Assembly (NCBI GenBank): GCA_016795365.1
Contig: JAEUHN010000009.1
Location: forward strand, 124,001 to 188,000
Length of the DNA: 64,000 bases
Direction of reading: 5' to 3'
DNA from: Verrucomicrobiaceae bacterium
GTDB lineage: Bacteria > Verrucomicrobiota > Verrucomicrobiia > Verrucomicrobiales > Verrucomicrobiaceae
Below, in pieces: positions 26,591 through 34,884 of the stretch. The notes under the pieces were generated by a model. The model had not been told where the DNA came from. It saw nothing but the letters and a program-made list of their open reading frames with translations, and searched no databases. A program made the translations under genes and the position numbers. Position 1 is the first letter of the stretch. Each line of letters begins with the position of its first letter.

Positions 26591-27502
26591 CAGACCACCC
26601 CGATCACCTACGACGACCTTCGCTCCTCCGTCATCTCCGTGCCGCCGCTCGCGCGCAAGGCTGACCTCTCGCTCAACGACGCGGAGAACACGAAGCTCAT
26701 CAAGCACCTGGAAGCCGGTGGTGTGCGCACCTTCCTCTACGGCGGCAACGCGAACCTCTACAACATCGCGGTCAGCGAGTTCGGCAAGCTTCTGGAATTC
26801 CTCGCCGGTGCCGTGGCTCCGACCAGCATCGTGGTGCCCAGCGTGGGTCCGTTCTATGGCAACATCGTCGATCAGGCCGACATCCTGAAGGGCTTCAAAT
26901 TTCCCACGGCGATGATCCTGCCGACTCTCTTCCCGGCCAAGCCCGCAGGCATCCAGACAGCGGTGCGTCACTTCGTTGAGCGCTCGGGCATTCCTGCCGT
27001 GCTCTACATCAAGGACGCGAACTACATGCCGCCGGAAGCCGCCGCGCAGCTCGTCGATGAAGGCCTCATCTCGTGGGTCAAATACGCCATCGTGTGCGAG
27101 AACCCAGCAGTCGATCCCTACCTGTCCAAGCTGGTCGATCTGGTGGATCGCAAGCTGATCGTCAGCGGCATCGGCGAGCAGCCAGCCATCGTGCATCTGC
27201 GCGACTTCGGCATCACCGGCTTCACCTCCGGCTGCGTGTGCGTCGCGCCCGCGCTGTCGATGAAGTGCATGAACGCCATCCATCGCGAGGACTACGCGGA
27301 GGCCGAGCGCATTCGTGAGTTGTTCTTCCAACTCGAAGACCAGCGCAACACGCACGGCCCGATCCCGGTGCTGCACCATGCAGTTGCTCTCTCAGGCGTC
27401 GCCGACACAGGTCCCTTCCTGCCCTTGCTCGCGCCGCTGGCCGATGAACGCTTGCCTGCGATCCAGAAGGCAGCCCTCGACCTTCTGGCGTTGAATCAGT
27501 AG
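26588..27502 (+). CDS. DapA/NanA-superfamily aldolase-like protein, atypical motifs
   Basis: 304 residues with the (beta/alpha)8 layout of the dihydrodipicolinate synthase/N-acetylneuraminate lyase superfamily: LIKHLEAGGVRTFLYGGNANLYN near residue 37, VLYIKDANYMPPEAA near 138, and a candidate Schiff-base Lys K165 in GLISWVKYAIV. The usual G-T-T-G-E motif is replaced by G-G-N-A-N and the YNxP motif by Y-I-K-D, so substrate specificity is probably not that of DapA. It follows ggt by 45 bases and ends 1 base from the convergent deacetylase. Reaction unknown; pyruvate-type lyase chemistry is inferred from the Lys only. Confidence 0.75.
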   Translation: MQTTPITYDDLRSSVISVPPLARKADLSLNDAENTKLIKHLEAGGVRTFLYGGNANLYNIAVSEFGKLLEFLAGAVAPTSIVVPSVGPFYGNIVDQADILKGFKFPTAMILPTLFPAKPAGIQTAVRHFVERSGIPAVLYIKDANYMPPEAAAQLVDEGLISWVKYAIVCENPAVDPYLSKLVDLVDRKLIVSGIGEQPAIVHLRDFGITGFTSGCVCVAPALSMKCMNAIHREDYAEAERIRELFFQLEDQRNTHGPIPVLHHAVALSGVADTGPFLPLLAPLADERLPAIQKAALDLLALNQ

Positions 27503-27503
27503 G

Positions 27504-28271
27504 CTAAACCGCCTTCGGATCGGCCCAGCGAAGGCCTTTGGCCCGTGCGAGTTCCAGGATGCCTTCCACGAGTTCGACGCTCGTCGGAATGGCTTCGTGG
27601 AGCAACACGATGGCACCAGGTTTCACGTTGCTGGCCATGCGCCGTAGCACGCGTGGTGCGTCAGGATCAACGGTGTCAAAACCGCGGCATGACCAGGACA
27701 TCAGACGCAGGCCCAGTTCGTCCAGGGCAGGATGCGTGAACGTGTTGTAGTGTCCCACGGGCGCGCGGAACCACTGGGGTGATTCGCCGGTGATCTCGCG
27801 CAGCGTCTGCTGACATCCGGCGGCTTCCCGCCAGGTGCCGCGAGGTCCGAGGATCCAGAACCGGCCCGATGGATGCGTCTGGCTATGATTGCCAATGGTG
27901 TGACCTCGACGAACGATCTCGCGGGCAAGCTCGGGCCATTGCTTCACGCGATCTCCAATGACGAAAAACACGGCCTTCACGCCATGGCGGTCCAGCAGGT
28001 CGAGCAGCGCGGGCGTGGTGTCAGGATGCGGGCCGTCATCGAGCGTGAGCAACATCGCATCGCCCTGCCAGTGGGTGGTCACGGGGCCGAGCAGTCGCGT
28101 CGTGGGCGAGAGCGTAAGGTAGCCGATGGTGCAGAAGACGGTGGCGAACAAAGCCATCGCTGCGCCGTGCTGGCCGTAGAACCAGAGGACCCCGACGCCG
28201 ATGGCGGGCAGAATCCGAAGCAGCAGCCGCCAGGACGTGCGTCGCACATACTCGTTGGGCAGAGCATTCAT
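27504..28271 (-). CDS. Membrane-anchored polysaccharide deacetylase (NodB domain)
   Basis: 255 residues. Two hydrophobic helices (RLLLRILPAIGVGVLWFYG and AAMALFATVFCTIGYLTL) place the catalytic domain at the membrane. The NodB motifs are intact: TLDDGP (D78, D79), HTIGNHSQTHP (H129 and H133, metal ligands), RAPVGHYN, and LLHEA near the C-terminus. Carbohydrate esterase family 4 members remove N- or O-acetyl groups from glycans. The start overlaps the acyltransferase stop by 4 bases (ATGA), so translation is coupled. With an LpxL-type partner, the target may be a glycolipid rather than a long polysaccharide; this is inference. Confidence 0.88.
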   Translation of the reverse strand: MNALPNEYVRRTSWRLLLRILPAIGVGVLWFYGQHGAAMALFATVFCTIGYLTLSPTTRLLGPVTTHWQGDAMLLTLDDGPHPDTTPALLDLLDRHGVKAVFFVIGDRVKQWPELAREIVRRGHTIGNHSQTHPSGRFWILGPRGTWREAAGCQQTLREITGESPQWFRAPVGHYNTFTHPALDELGLRLMSWSCRGFDTVDPDAPRVLRRMASNVKPGAIVLLHEAIPTSVELVEGILELARAKGLRWADPKAV

Positions 28272-29206
28272 GCCACGCGAGTAACGAGATGCTCAAAGAC
28301 GAACCACTGGTCCCAGTGATCCACCAGGAACGCGTGCATCACCTTGAGCCAGCGATCAGCGAGCTGGTCCACCTTGAGCAGTTCACCCGCCACAACGAAC
28401 GGCGCACCGATCTGCGCGCGATACGAGAGCACGCCTGTGCGGTGGAGAAACACGGGATAACACGGCACTCGCGTCATCTCCGCGAGCACCAGCGGCCCAC
28501 GCGGCAGACGGAACAGCAACGGCCCAATACGAGCATTCATGGGTGAGACGTCCATCACCACCCGATCGCCCTGAATGCCCACGAGCTGGCCATGCGTGAG
28601 CAGATTGCACAACTGGAGGCCAAGGTGGCTGTAGCTCTCGTTGTAGTGGACGTGGAGGTTCGGGTGCTGGTCCTTCTGGTCGTCGAACTCCTTTTTGCGC
28701 AGAGCTTGCAGCGAGCTGGTCTGCTCGGGAGTGCGCACGGTGTGCAAGGCACGGCCCAGCTTGCTGGCGAAGAGCGCGGAGCCCAGGTCGTAGTTGCCTG
28801 CATGGATGGTGAAGACCAGAGCGCCGCCGGGTTCGTTCCTCAGGGCCTGCATGTTCTCCTCGCCCACGGCTTCCCATTTCACCTCGTGCCCGAAATGGAT
28901 GTGCCAGAGGCGGTCGAGGTAGGTGAGGGCGAACTGCCGGAAGACAAGGTAGCCGCCCCACCAGTGCAGCAGCGGACCATCTTCGGGTCGCAGGGCCTCG
29001 AGATTCGCGATAATGCCGCGCCGTTGCGGATGGGCGAGGTGGTAAATCACGAATACCACGGGGCCCGTGAGGAGGACGCACAACCATCGTGGCAAGATGC
29101 GCATCCATCCGAGCAAAAACCGCGTCCAAAAGGCATGATGCAATCCTCTGCACTCAGGGGACTGAGCTTGCGTTGGGTGGCTTTCTGACGTTGCTTCGCG
29201 GGGCAT
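28268..29206 (-). CDS. LpxL/HtrB-type lysophospholipid acyltransferase
   Basis: 312 residues. An N-terminal membrane segment (RWLCVLLTGPVVFVIYHLA) is followed by the LPLAT catalytic motif HAGNYD (H135, D140; H-x4-D) and by LVGIQGDRVVMD, matching the second conserved block of lipid A late acyltransferases. These enzymes move an acyl chain from ACP or another donor to a lipid A-like or other acceptor at the inner membrane. It is translationally coupled to the deacetylase and divergent from the halogenase-like operon. Similar acyltransferases occur in aryl polyene and flexirubin clusters, which makes an acyl product other than lipid A possible. Confidence 0.85.
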   Translation of the reverse strand: MPREATSESHPTQAQSPECRGLHHAFWTRFLLGWMRILPRWLCVLLTGPVVFVIYHLAHPQRRGIIANLEALRPEDGPLLHWWGGYLVFRQFALTYLDRLWHIHFGHEVKWEAVGEENMQALRNEPGGALVFTIHAGNYDLGSALFASKLGRALHTVRTPEQTSSLQALRKKEFDDQKDQHPNLHVHYNESYSHLGLQLCNLLTHGQLVGIQGDRVVMDVSPMNARIGPLLFRLPRGPLVLAEMTRVPCYPVFLHRTGVLSYRAQIGAPFVVAGELLKVDQLADRWLKVMHAFLVDHWDQWFVFEHLVTRVA

Positions 29207-29223
29207 GAGGAATTCGCCTCATG
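29204..29223. promoter_or_regulatory. Inverted repeat at the divergent promoter of the lipid cassette
   Basis: CATGAGG at 29204-29210 and CCTCATG at 29217-29223 form a perfect 7-base inverted repeat with a 6-base spacer. The left arm contains the acyltransferase start codon (on the minus strand). The 88-base spacer between the two divergent operons holds this as its only clear symmetry, so a shared operator is plausible. No binding evidence. Confidence 0.4.
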
Positions 29224-29294
29224 GCCCGCCTATGGCAGATTCGAAGCGCCCCGGATAGAAGCCGAATCGTTCAGTGATGCGAGCCCAAACTTCC

Positions 29295-30875
29295 ATGACC
29301 TCCTCCCCCACTTCCCAGGCTGACTACGATGTGATCATCGCAGGCGGATCGTTCTCCGGTGCGGCCGCCGCGCTGCTGCTGAAACGCGATCTGCCGGACC
29401 TGCGCATTCTCATCGTCGAGCGCAAATCTGAGTTCGACAAGAAGGTGGGCGAGAGCACGTCCGAAGTCGGTGGCAGCTTCCTCACGCGCGTGCTGAATCT
29501 CTCCAGCTACCTCAGCGCGCACCACATCAACAAACACGGCCTGCGCATGTGGTTCTGCAACGACCGCAACGATTCCCCTTACGAGTGCTCCGAACTGGGG
29601 CCGCGCTTTCAATCTCGGCTGCCCACGTATCAACTCGACCGCTCCAAGCTGGACCAGCACATCCTCGATGAAGCCGTGAAACTCGGCTGCGAGCTGCATC
29701 GCCCCGCCACGGTGCGGAACATCGTCTTGAACGACAACGACGCGCCGCACAGCGTGGAGATCACGCGGGAGAACGGCGAGGTGAAACGCGCGACCTGCCG
29801 CTGGCTGCTCGATGCCTCGGGCAAGGCAACCTTGCTGGGCAAGCAGCTCGGCACCGTGAAGCCGCTTGGCGACGAGCATCCCACCTCATCCGTGTGGACG
29901 CGCTATCGCAACGTGAACGACGTGGACAGCGCCGCCGTGCGCGCGGGTCACGATGAATGGGCCTCGCGCGTCTGGGCAGCGCGCTCCGTCGCGACGAATC
30001 ACCTGATGGGCCGCGGCTGGTGGTGCTGGCTCATCCCTTTGTCCGATGGCACGCTCAGCGCTGGCATCGTGTGGGACCGCACGCTCTACGATCTGCCTCC
30101 AGGTGAAAACATGGCCGCGCGACTGCATGCGCACCTGCTCAGCCATCCGGTGGGCAAGCTCATGTTCGAGCACGCGGAGCAGGTCGAGGACGACCTCTAC
30201 TACTACAAGAACCTCTCGTATTACAACGAGTCGATGTGCGGCAACCGCTGGGCCTTGCTCGGCGATGCGGCGGGTTTCATCGATCCGCTTTACAGCCAGG
30301 GTCTCGACTACTGCGGGCACACCGTTTACGCCGTCACATCGATGCTGAAGAAAGACTTCCGCGGCGAGTGCATCGCAGCAGAAAAAGCCTACCTGGGCGA
30401 AGGCGCATATGGCCGCAGTTACCGCTACTGGTTTGAGGCGCTCTACAAAGGCAAGTATCACTACATGGGCGATGCCGAGCTGATGTGGGCGGCCTTCCTC
30501 ATGGACCTCGCCACCTATTTCGTTGGCCCCGTGCGCCTCGTGTATTCCAATCCCAGCTACGAGTGGACGCGCCTGCCTTACGATGGTCCCGCCGGCAAGT
30601 TCTTCGCCCGATTCATGGCGTTCTACAATCGGCGCCTCAAAGCCATCGCCACCAAGCGCATCGCCAAGGGAATTTACGGCATGAACAACCTGCACCACAG
30701 CTACCTCTTGAAGGAGAACTTCGCGCCTAACTTCGGGTCGTTCAAACTCCTGTGGCAGGGCATCAAGGTCTGGATCAAAGCCGAGATCTCCACCGCGCTG
30801 GCGAGCCCGCGCAAGGAGATGACAGCGAGCAGTGCCACGACCATGGAGCCAGGTGCCGCCACGACGAGCGCGTGA
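29295..30875 (+). CDS. Flavin-dependent halogenase-like FAD protein 1
   Basis: 526 residues. The Rossmann motif is IIAGGSFSGAAAA (residues 14-26). GES at 52-54 and a Lys at residue 80 in the INKHGLRMWF context match positions conserved in flavin-dependent halogenases. The halogenase fingerprint WxWxIP is present as W-C-W-L-I-P (243-248), and GDAAGFIDPLYSQG marks the second FAD motif. It is annotated in genomes as NAD(P)/FAD-dependent oxidoreductase or tryptophan halogenase. Halogenation is not proven: related proteins in aryl polyene and flexirubin clusters are also oxidoreductases. Start choice: ATG 29295 against GTG 29274 or ATG 29277. First gene of a five-gene operon. Confidence 0.82.
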   Translation: MTSSPTSQADYDVIIAGGSFSGAAAALLLKRDLPDLRILIVERKSEFDKKVGESTSEVGGSFLTRVLNLSSYLSAHHINKHGLRMWFCNDRNDSPYECSELGPRFQSRLPTYQLDRSKLDQHILDEAVKLGCELHRPATVRNIVLNDNDAPHSVEITRENGEVKRATCRWLLDASGKATLLGKQLGTVKPLGDEHPTSSVWTRYRNVNDVDSAAVRAGHDEWASRVWAARSVATNHLMGRGWWCWLIPLSDGTLSAGIVWDRTLYDLPPGENMAARLHAHLLSHPVGKLMFEHAEQVEDDLYYYKNLSYYNESMCGNRWALLGDAAGFIDPLYSQGLDYCGHTVYAVTSMLKKDFRGECIAAEKAYLGEGAYGRSYRYWFEALYKGKYHYMGDAELMWAAFLMDLATYFVGPVRLVYSNPSYEWTRLPYDGPAGKFFARFMAFYNRRLKAIATKRIAKGIYGMNNLHHSYLLKENFAPNFGSFKLLWQGIKVWIKAEISTALASPRKEMTASSATTMEPGAATTSA

Positions 30876-30928
30876 GCTTCGTCGTTCTGCTTGTTCCTCG
30901 TTCGCGCGCAGTGTTTACTGGCACGCCC

Positions 30929-31549
30929 ATGCGCGCCGCCCTCATCGCGTTCACTTTGCTTGTCTCCACCTGTCTTCATGCGGTGGAGCCCGCCGCCTTG
31001 ATGAATGACTGGATCGCAGCGCAGCAGCAGATGGGCGACATCAAAGTCGGCTTCAAAATGATCCGCACGCTGCCCACGATGAAGGAACCCATCACGAACG
31101 AAGGTCGCTTCTGGCGGCTGGCGGATGGTCGCTTCCGGTGGGAGCTGGGCAAGCCGACAGCAATGGTGCTGATGTTTGACAACAAGGACCTGCACCTCCT
31201 CGACGACTCGCAGAAGTGGCAGACACTGAGCCCCAACGAAGGTCGCATGAGGATGTGGATGCACTTCCTCAACAGCAAGAATCTCAATGCCGAGCAGATG
31301 GCCAAGGACTTCACCGCCACCATCACGGGCGACACACCGGAGCTAATCACCGTGGCGCTCCAGCCCAAGGGCTTCATGGTGAAGAAGCACCTCAAGCAGA
31401 TCGACCTCCAGATCGATCCCAAGACCAAGCACCTGCGCCAGATCCAGATGGTGCAGTCCGATGACTCGACCATGCTCATGGCCTTCTCGCGCCCCGAAGA
31501 CATCTCTGCCAACGACAAGTCTCAGCTCCAACTCACTCCCTCTCCATGA
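30929..31549 (+). CDS. LolA-like outer-membrane lipoprotein carrier protein
   Basis: 206 residues. Signal peptide MRAALIAFTLLVSTCLHA. The mature protein shows the LolA/LolB half-barrel pattern: MNDWIAAQQQMGDIKVGFKMIRTL, GRFWRLADGRFRWELGKPTAMVLMFDNKDLHLLDD, KKHLKQIDLQIDPKTKHLRQIQM. LolA carries lipoproteins across the periplasm; cluster-encoded LolA homologues in aryl polyene loci are thought to carry the lipid product instead. Its 3' end overlaps the PagL-like start by 4 bases. The start at 30929 is set by the signal peptide. Confidence 0.8.
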   Translation: MRAALIAFTLLVSTCLHAVEPAALMNDWIAAQQQMGDIKVGFKMIRTLPTMKEPITNEGRFWRLADGRFRWELGKPTAMVLMFDNKDLHLLDDSQKWQTLSPNEGRMRMWMHFLNSKNLNAEQMAKDFTATITGDTPELITVALQPKGFMVKKHLKQIDLQIDPKTKHLRQIQMVQSDDSTMLMAFSRPEDISANDKSQLQLTPSP

Positions 31550-32163
31550 CGATTCGATCCCTCACTCTTGCGGCTTTCGTTGCTTCTTCCCTCAGTGCTG
31601 TCCTCGCCGGACAGCCAACCGTTGGTAACCTTCCGAATCCAGCCCCGACACCGATTTACCGCGAGCACGCCTTCGACATCGAAACGGGCATGCTCTGGCA
31701 GGTGGGCAATTACACCGACATCGACTACCGCTTGGTGCCCACGCAGTTCGCCTGGCGCTCGCCGCGTTGGTTCGGGCTCGATCTCGACAATGGAGCCTCC
31801 ATCAGCGTGCGCCATCGGGCCGCGCTGCTCGGCACCTGGGTGGAGAATGGTCCGGAGAGCCACTACTTCGGCTTCATGTTCTCACCTTCCATCGAGTATT
31901 GGAACAAGGCGCAAACGTGGTCCGTGTATGCGGGCGCAGGTGGTGGTTTTGGCTGGATTGATTCGCAGGGCGTCGAGGGTGGTCAGGGCCAGGACTTCAC
32001 CTTGAACTGGTTCGGCCATCTGGGTCTTCAGCGTGTGATCAATGACAGCCTCACGCTGCGTGTGGGCACGATGTTCCAGCACATGTCCAATGGCGGTGCC
32101 ACGAGCCCGAATCCTGGCATTGATGCCGTGGGCTTCACGGTGGGTGCTTCGTGGAAGTTCTGA
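31546..32163 (+). CDS. PagL-like lipid A 3-O-deacylase / acyloxyacyl hydrolase
   Basis: 205 residues with signal peptide (SLTLAAFVASSLSAVLAG). The mature protein reads as an outer-membrane beta barrel with alternating hydrophobic strands (FDIETGMLWQVG, YFGFMFSPSIEYWN, WSVYAGAGGGFGW) ending in Phe. The catalytic pair of PagL appears as H179 and S181 in HMSNGG; the acidic third residue of PagL (Glu, 14 residues after the His) corresponds to D193. PagL removes the 3-O-acyl chain of lipid A. In this operon it might act on the product lipid. Translation is coupled to the LolA-like gene (ATGA overlap). Confidence 0.82.
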   Translation: MTIRSLTLAAFVASSLSAVLAGQPTVGNLPNPAPTPIYREHAFDIETGMLWQVGNYTDIDYRLVPTQFAWRSPRWFGLDLDNGASISVRHRAALLGTWVENGPESHYFGFMFSPSIEYWNKAQTWSVYAGAGGGFGWIDSQGVEGGQGQDFTLNWFGHLGLQRVINDSLTLRVGTMFQHMSNGGATSPNPGIDAVGFTVGASWKF

Positions 32164-32166
32164 GGA

Positions 32167-33555
32167 ATGGCCCGCTTCAATATCATTGAGGCGATTCGCG
32201 AGCGCGCCGATTGGAATGCGGTGGCTTTGGTGCAAGGCGCACGCACACTGACCTATCGCGAGCTGCTTGAGCGTTGCGACGCCATCGCCGACTCGTTGCC
32301 GAAGAGCGATTCACCGCTGCGTGTGGGCGTGCAGTTTCCTAGCGGCATCGACTACGTGCCGCTCGCGATGGCGGTGCTGGCGGCAGGGCATTGCTTTGTG
32401 CCCGTGCCTGATGAACTCGCGCCCGCCGAACGTGCTGAACTCACCCAACGCACTGCCTTGAATGCACTCATCACTCGCAGCGATGATGGTTTTCAATGCA
32501 AGCTCCTCGATCCTCCCGCACCGCCTTTTCCGCTCGATGCCTTCGCGGCGCTGAATCCCGCATTCATCCGTTTCAGCTCAGGCACCACGGGTAAATCAAA
32601 GGGTGTGGTGCTCTCACACGAGTCGCTGCTGGATCGCATTCGAGGTGCCAATGAAGGCCTGCGCATTGGCCCGGCGGATCGCGTGCTCTGGGTGCTGCCG
32701 ATGGCTCATCACTTCGCCGTCTCCATCGTGCTCTATCTTTATCACGGCGCGACCACGATCATCGAAGAGCACCATCTGGGTGAGGATCTGTTGCGCGCTG
32801 GCAGCGACCACCGGGCGACCGTGATGTATGGCAGCCCGGTGCATTATCGACAGCTCGCTGACGCGCCCGGCGAGGCCCAGTGGTCGTCCTTGCGACTCGC
32901 CGTCAGCACCGCCGCTGCCTTGGATCAAAAGACCGCCGACAAGTTCCAGCGGAGGTTTCATCAGCCGCTCGTGCAGGGACTGGGCATCATCGAGGTCGGA
33001 CTGCCGGTGCTTAATCTCGATGCGCCTGCGGGCTGCGCCGAAGCCATTGGCAAGCCTTTGCCTGCCTACCAGTGCCAGCTCCGCGATGAGCACGAAGGCA
33101 CGGGCGAGCTGTGCCTGCGTGGTCCCGGCATGTTCGATGCCTACCTCGATCCCTGGCAGCCGCGAGCGAGCGTGCTGGATGAGGAAGGATGGTTTGCCAC
33201 AGGCGATCTCGCGCGTCGCGATGCCGAAGGGCGCATCTTTCTCTGCGGGCGTTGCAAGAGCGTCATCAATGTGGGCGGGATGAAGGTCTTCCCCGAGGAA
33301 GTAGAGCGCGTGCTCGATGCGCATCCGAAGGTGCAGCGCTCGCTCGTCGAAGCCCGCGCCCATCCGCTTTTTGGCGAAGTGCCCGTAGCTCGCTACATTC
33401 CGGGTGCCGATGCGCCCACGCTTGCGGAACTGCGTGCTCATTGCCGCGAACATCTGGCCAGCTATAAAATCCCGCTCATTTTCAGCGTCGTAACATCTCT
33501 GCCCATGACCGCGAGTGGCAAGCTCTTGCGCCGCACCCCTTCCTCTGACTCATGA
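32167..33555 (+). CDS. Adenylate-forming acyl ligase (acyl-CoA/ACP synthetase type)
   Basis: 462 residues of the ANL superfamily. The phosphate-binding loop FSSGTTGKSKG (136-146), the hinge GWFATGDLARRD (341-352), CGRCKSVINVGGMKVFPEEVE (360-380) and the catalytic Lys K452 in TASGKLL are all intact, so it should form acyl- or aryl-AMP. The N-terminal subdomain is short. No fused carrier domain is present and no carrier protein gene is nearby. Comparable AMP ligases occur in aryl polyene and dialkylresorcinol loci. Substrate not determinable; a fatty or aryl acid activated for the LpxL-type acyltransferase is a reasonable inference. Confidence 0.88.
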   Translation: MARFNIIEAIRERADWNAVALVQGARTLTYRELLERCDAIADSLPKSDSPLRVGVQFPSGIDYVPLAMAVLAAGHCFVPVPDELAPAERAELTQRTALNALITRSDDGFQCKLLDPPAPPFPLDAFAALNPAFIRFSSGTTGKSKGVVLSHESLLDRIRGANEGLRIGPADRVLWVLPMAHHFAVSIVLYLYHGATTIIEEHHLGEDLLRAGSDHRATVMYGSPVHYRQLADAPGEAQWSSLRLAVSTAAALDQKTADKFQRRFHQPLVQGLGIIEVGLPVLNLDAPAGCAEAIGKPLPAYQCQLRDEHEGTGELCLRGPGMFDAYLDPWQPRASVLDEEGWFATGDLARRDAEGRIFLCGRCKSVINVGGMKVFPEEVERVLDAHPKVQRSLVEARAHPLFGEVPVARYIPGADAPTLAELRAHCREHLASYKIPLIFSVVTSLPMTASGKLLRRTPSSDS

Positions 33556-34853
33556 ACCCACCACTCCCCGAAGTCGTTATCGTTGGTGCTGGCCCGGCCG
33601 GATGCACACTCGCGGCGATGATTGCCAAGCGCGGCATCCCGGTGCTCGTGTTTGATGACGAGAAGCGCCCCGATCTGCTGGTGGGCGAGTCGCTCATCCC
33701 AGCGGTGGTCAATGTCTTCCGACACCTCGACATCGAGGACCGGGTGAAGCAGTTCTGCCAATACAAGCCCGGTGCCTCGTTCTTCACCACGGGAGGCGAC
33801 AAGCTGCACTTCAACTTCATGTCCGTGAAAGGCTACCTGCCACCGTATTCCTACAACGCGCCGCGCCCGGAACTCGACAACTTGCTGCGCACTCGCGCGG
33901 AGGAACTGGGCGCACGTTTTGTGAAGGCGCGGGCTGAACTCGAGCGCTGCGATCGCAATGGCGAACCCTCGGTGCGACTCAGTGCACAAAGTCGTTCGGT
34001 CGCAGGCCTGCCAGAGGGGCATGATCCCTTGTTGATCGATTCCAGCGGACGTGCTCGCACCTTCTCGAAGCTCATGGACATCCCCGCCGTGAAGGGCAAA
34101 CGCAACGACGTGGCCTACTTCGCGCACTACGAGAACTTCGTTCACGACGAGGTGCCTGAGGGCCAGATCATCATCTCCGTGCTGACGCAGGGCTGGAGCT
34201 GGCGCATCCCCTTACCGGGGCGTCTGAGCGTCGGCGTGGTCATCAACAAGGAGCACCTGAAGGACCTGGGCGACACTCCCGAAGAACGCCTGGGGAACAT
34301 CATCAAGCGCGAGCCCTTGCTGCGCGACAAGGGTGCCAACGCACGTCGTGTGACAGACGTGATGACCTATACCAACTACCAACTCCTCTCCGAGCGCGGC
34401 CATGGCCCAGGCTGGATCTTGCTCGGCGATGCTTTTGGTTTCGTCGATCCCATGCTTTCACCGGGTCTGTTCATGGCACTCGAAGGCGCACGCCTGCTCG
34501 ACGAGCATGTCTTTGCCAAAGGCACGTCCATTCTCAAAGAACCCACGGCGCTCAAACACGCCCTGGAGATCTACTCGAAGAATGTGGTCGAATGGCACAA
34601 CGCCTGGATGAGCCTGGTGGAGTATTTCTACAATGGTGAAATCTTCCGCGCCTACCAAGGCGGGCAGCAGCTCAGTCGCACCTATGCCCGGTGGCACTGG
34701 GTGCGATTGCTCGAGCGCCACGCGAACTTCCAGATCGCTGCCATGGCCAGCGGAGGCAAGACGCGCTCCCGCTACAGCCAGGGCTTTCTTCGTTTCCTCT
34801 GCCAGCACCTGGTGAAGGACGTGCCACCCGCAGTGACCTTCGCGGTGCATTGA
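33552..34853 (+). CDS. Flavin-dependent halogenase-like FAD protein 2
   Basis: 433 residues. Rossmann motif VVIVGAGPAGCTLA (8-21), GES at 45-47 followed by LIPAV, Lys at residue 72 in QYKPGASFF, and the halogenase fingerprint W-S-W-R-I-P at 215-220. The second FAD motif is GDAFGFVDPMLSPG. It fits the FADH2-dependent halogenase family better than the first copy does, because the Lys lies in the K-P-G-A-x-F setting seen in carrier- and phenol-acting halogenases. Overlaps the ligase stop by 4 bases. Substrate unknown. Confidence 0.85.
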   Translation: MNPPLPEVVIVGAGPAGCTLAAMIAKRGIPVLVFDDEKRPDLLVGESLIPAVVNVFRHLDIEDRVKQFCQYKPGASFFTTGGDKLHFNFMSVKGYLPPYSYNAPRPELDNLLRTRAEELGARFVKARAELERCDRNGEPSVRLSAQSRSVAGLPEGHDPLLIDSSGRARTFSKLMDIPAVKGKRNDVAYFAHYENFVHDEVPEGQIIISVLTQGWSWRIPLPGRLSVGVVINKEHLKDLGDTPEERLGNIIKREPLLRDKGANARRVTDVMTYTNYQLLSERGHGPGWILLGDAFGFVDPMLSPGLFMALEGARLLDEHVFAKGTSILKEPTALKHALEIYSKNVVEWHNAWMSLVEYFYNGEIFRAYQGGQQLSRTYARWHWVRLLERHANFQIAAMASGGKTRSRYSQGFLRFLCQHLVKDVPPAVTFAVH

Positions 34854-34884
34854 GATCACCCGCGCAAGTCACGCGCTACCACGC

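Noticed and set aside
27504-34853. A complete aryl polyene or flexirubin pigment cluster
   Set aside because: No ketosynthase, acyl carrier protein, dehydratase, ammonia lyase or MMPL exporter is present between 24 and 46 kb, so at most a related tailoring and transport set is encoded here.
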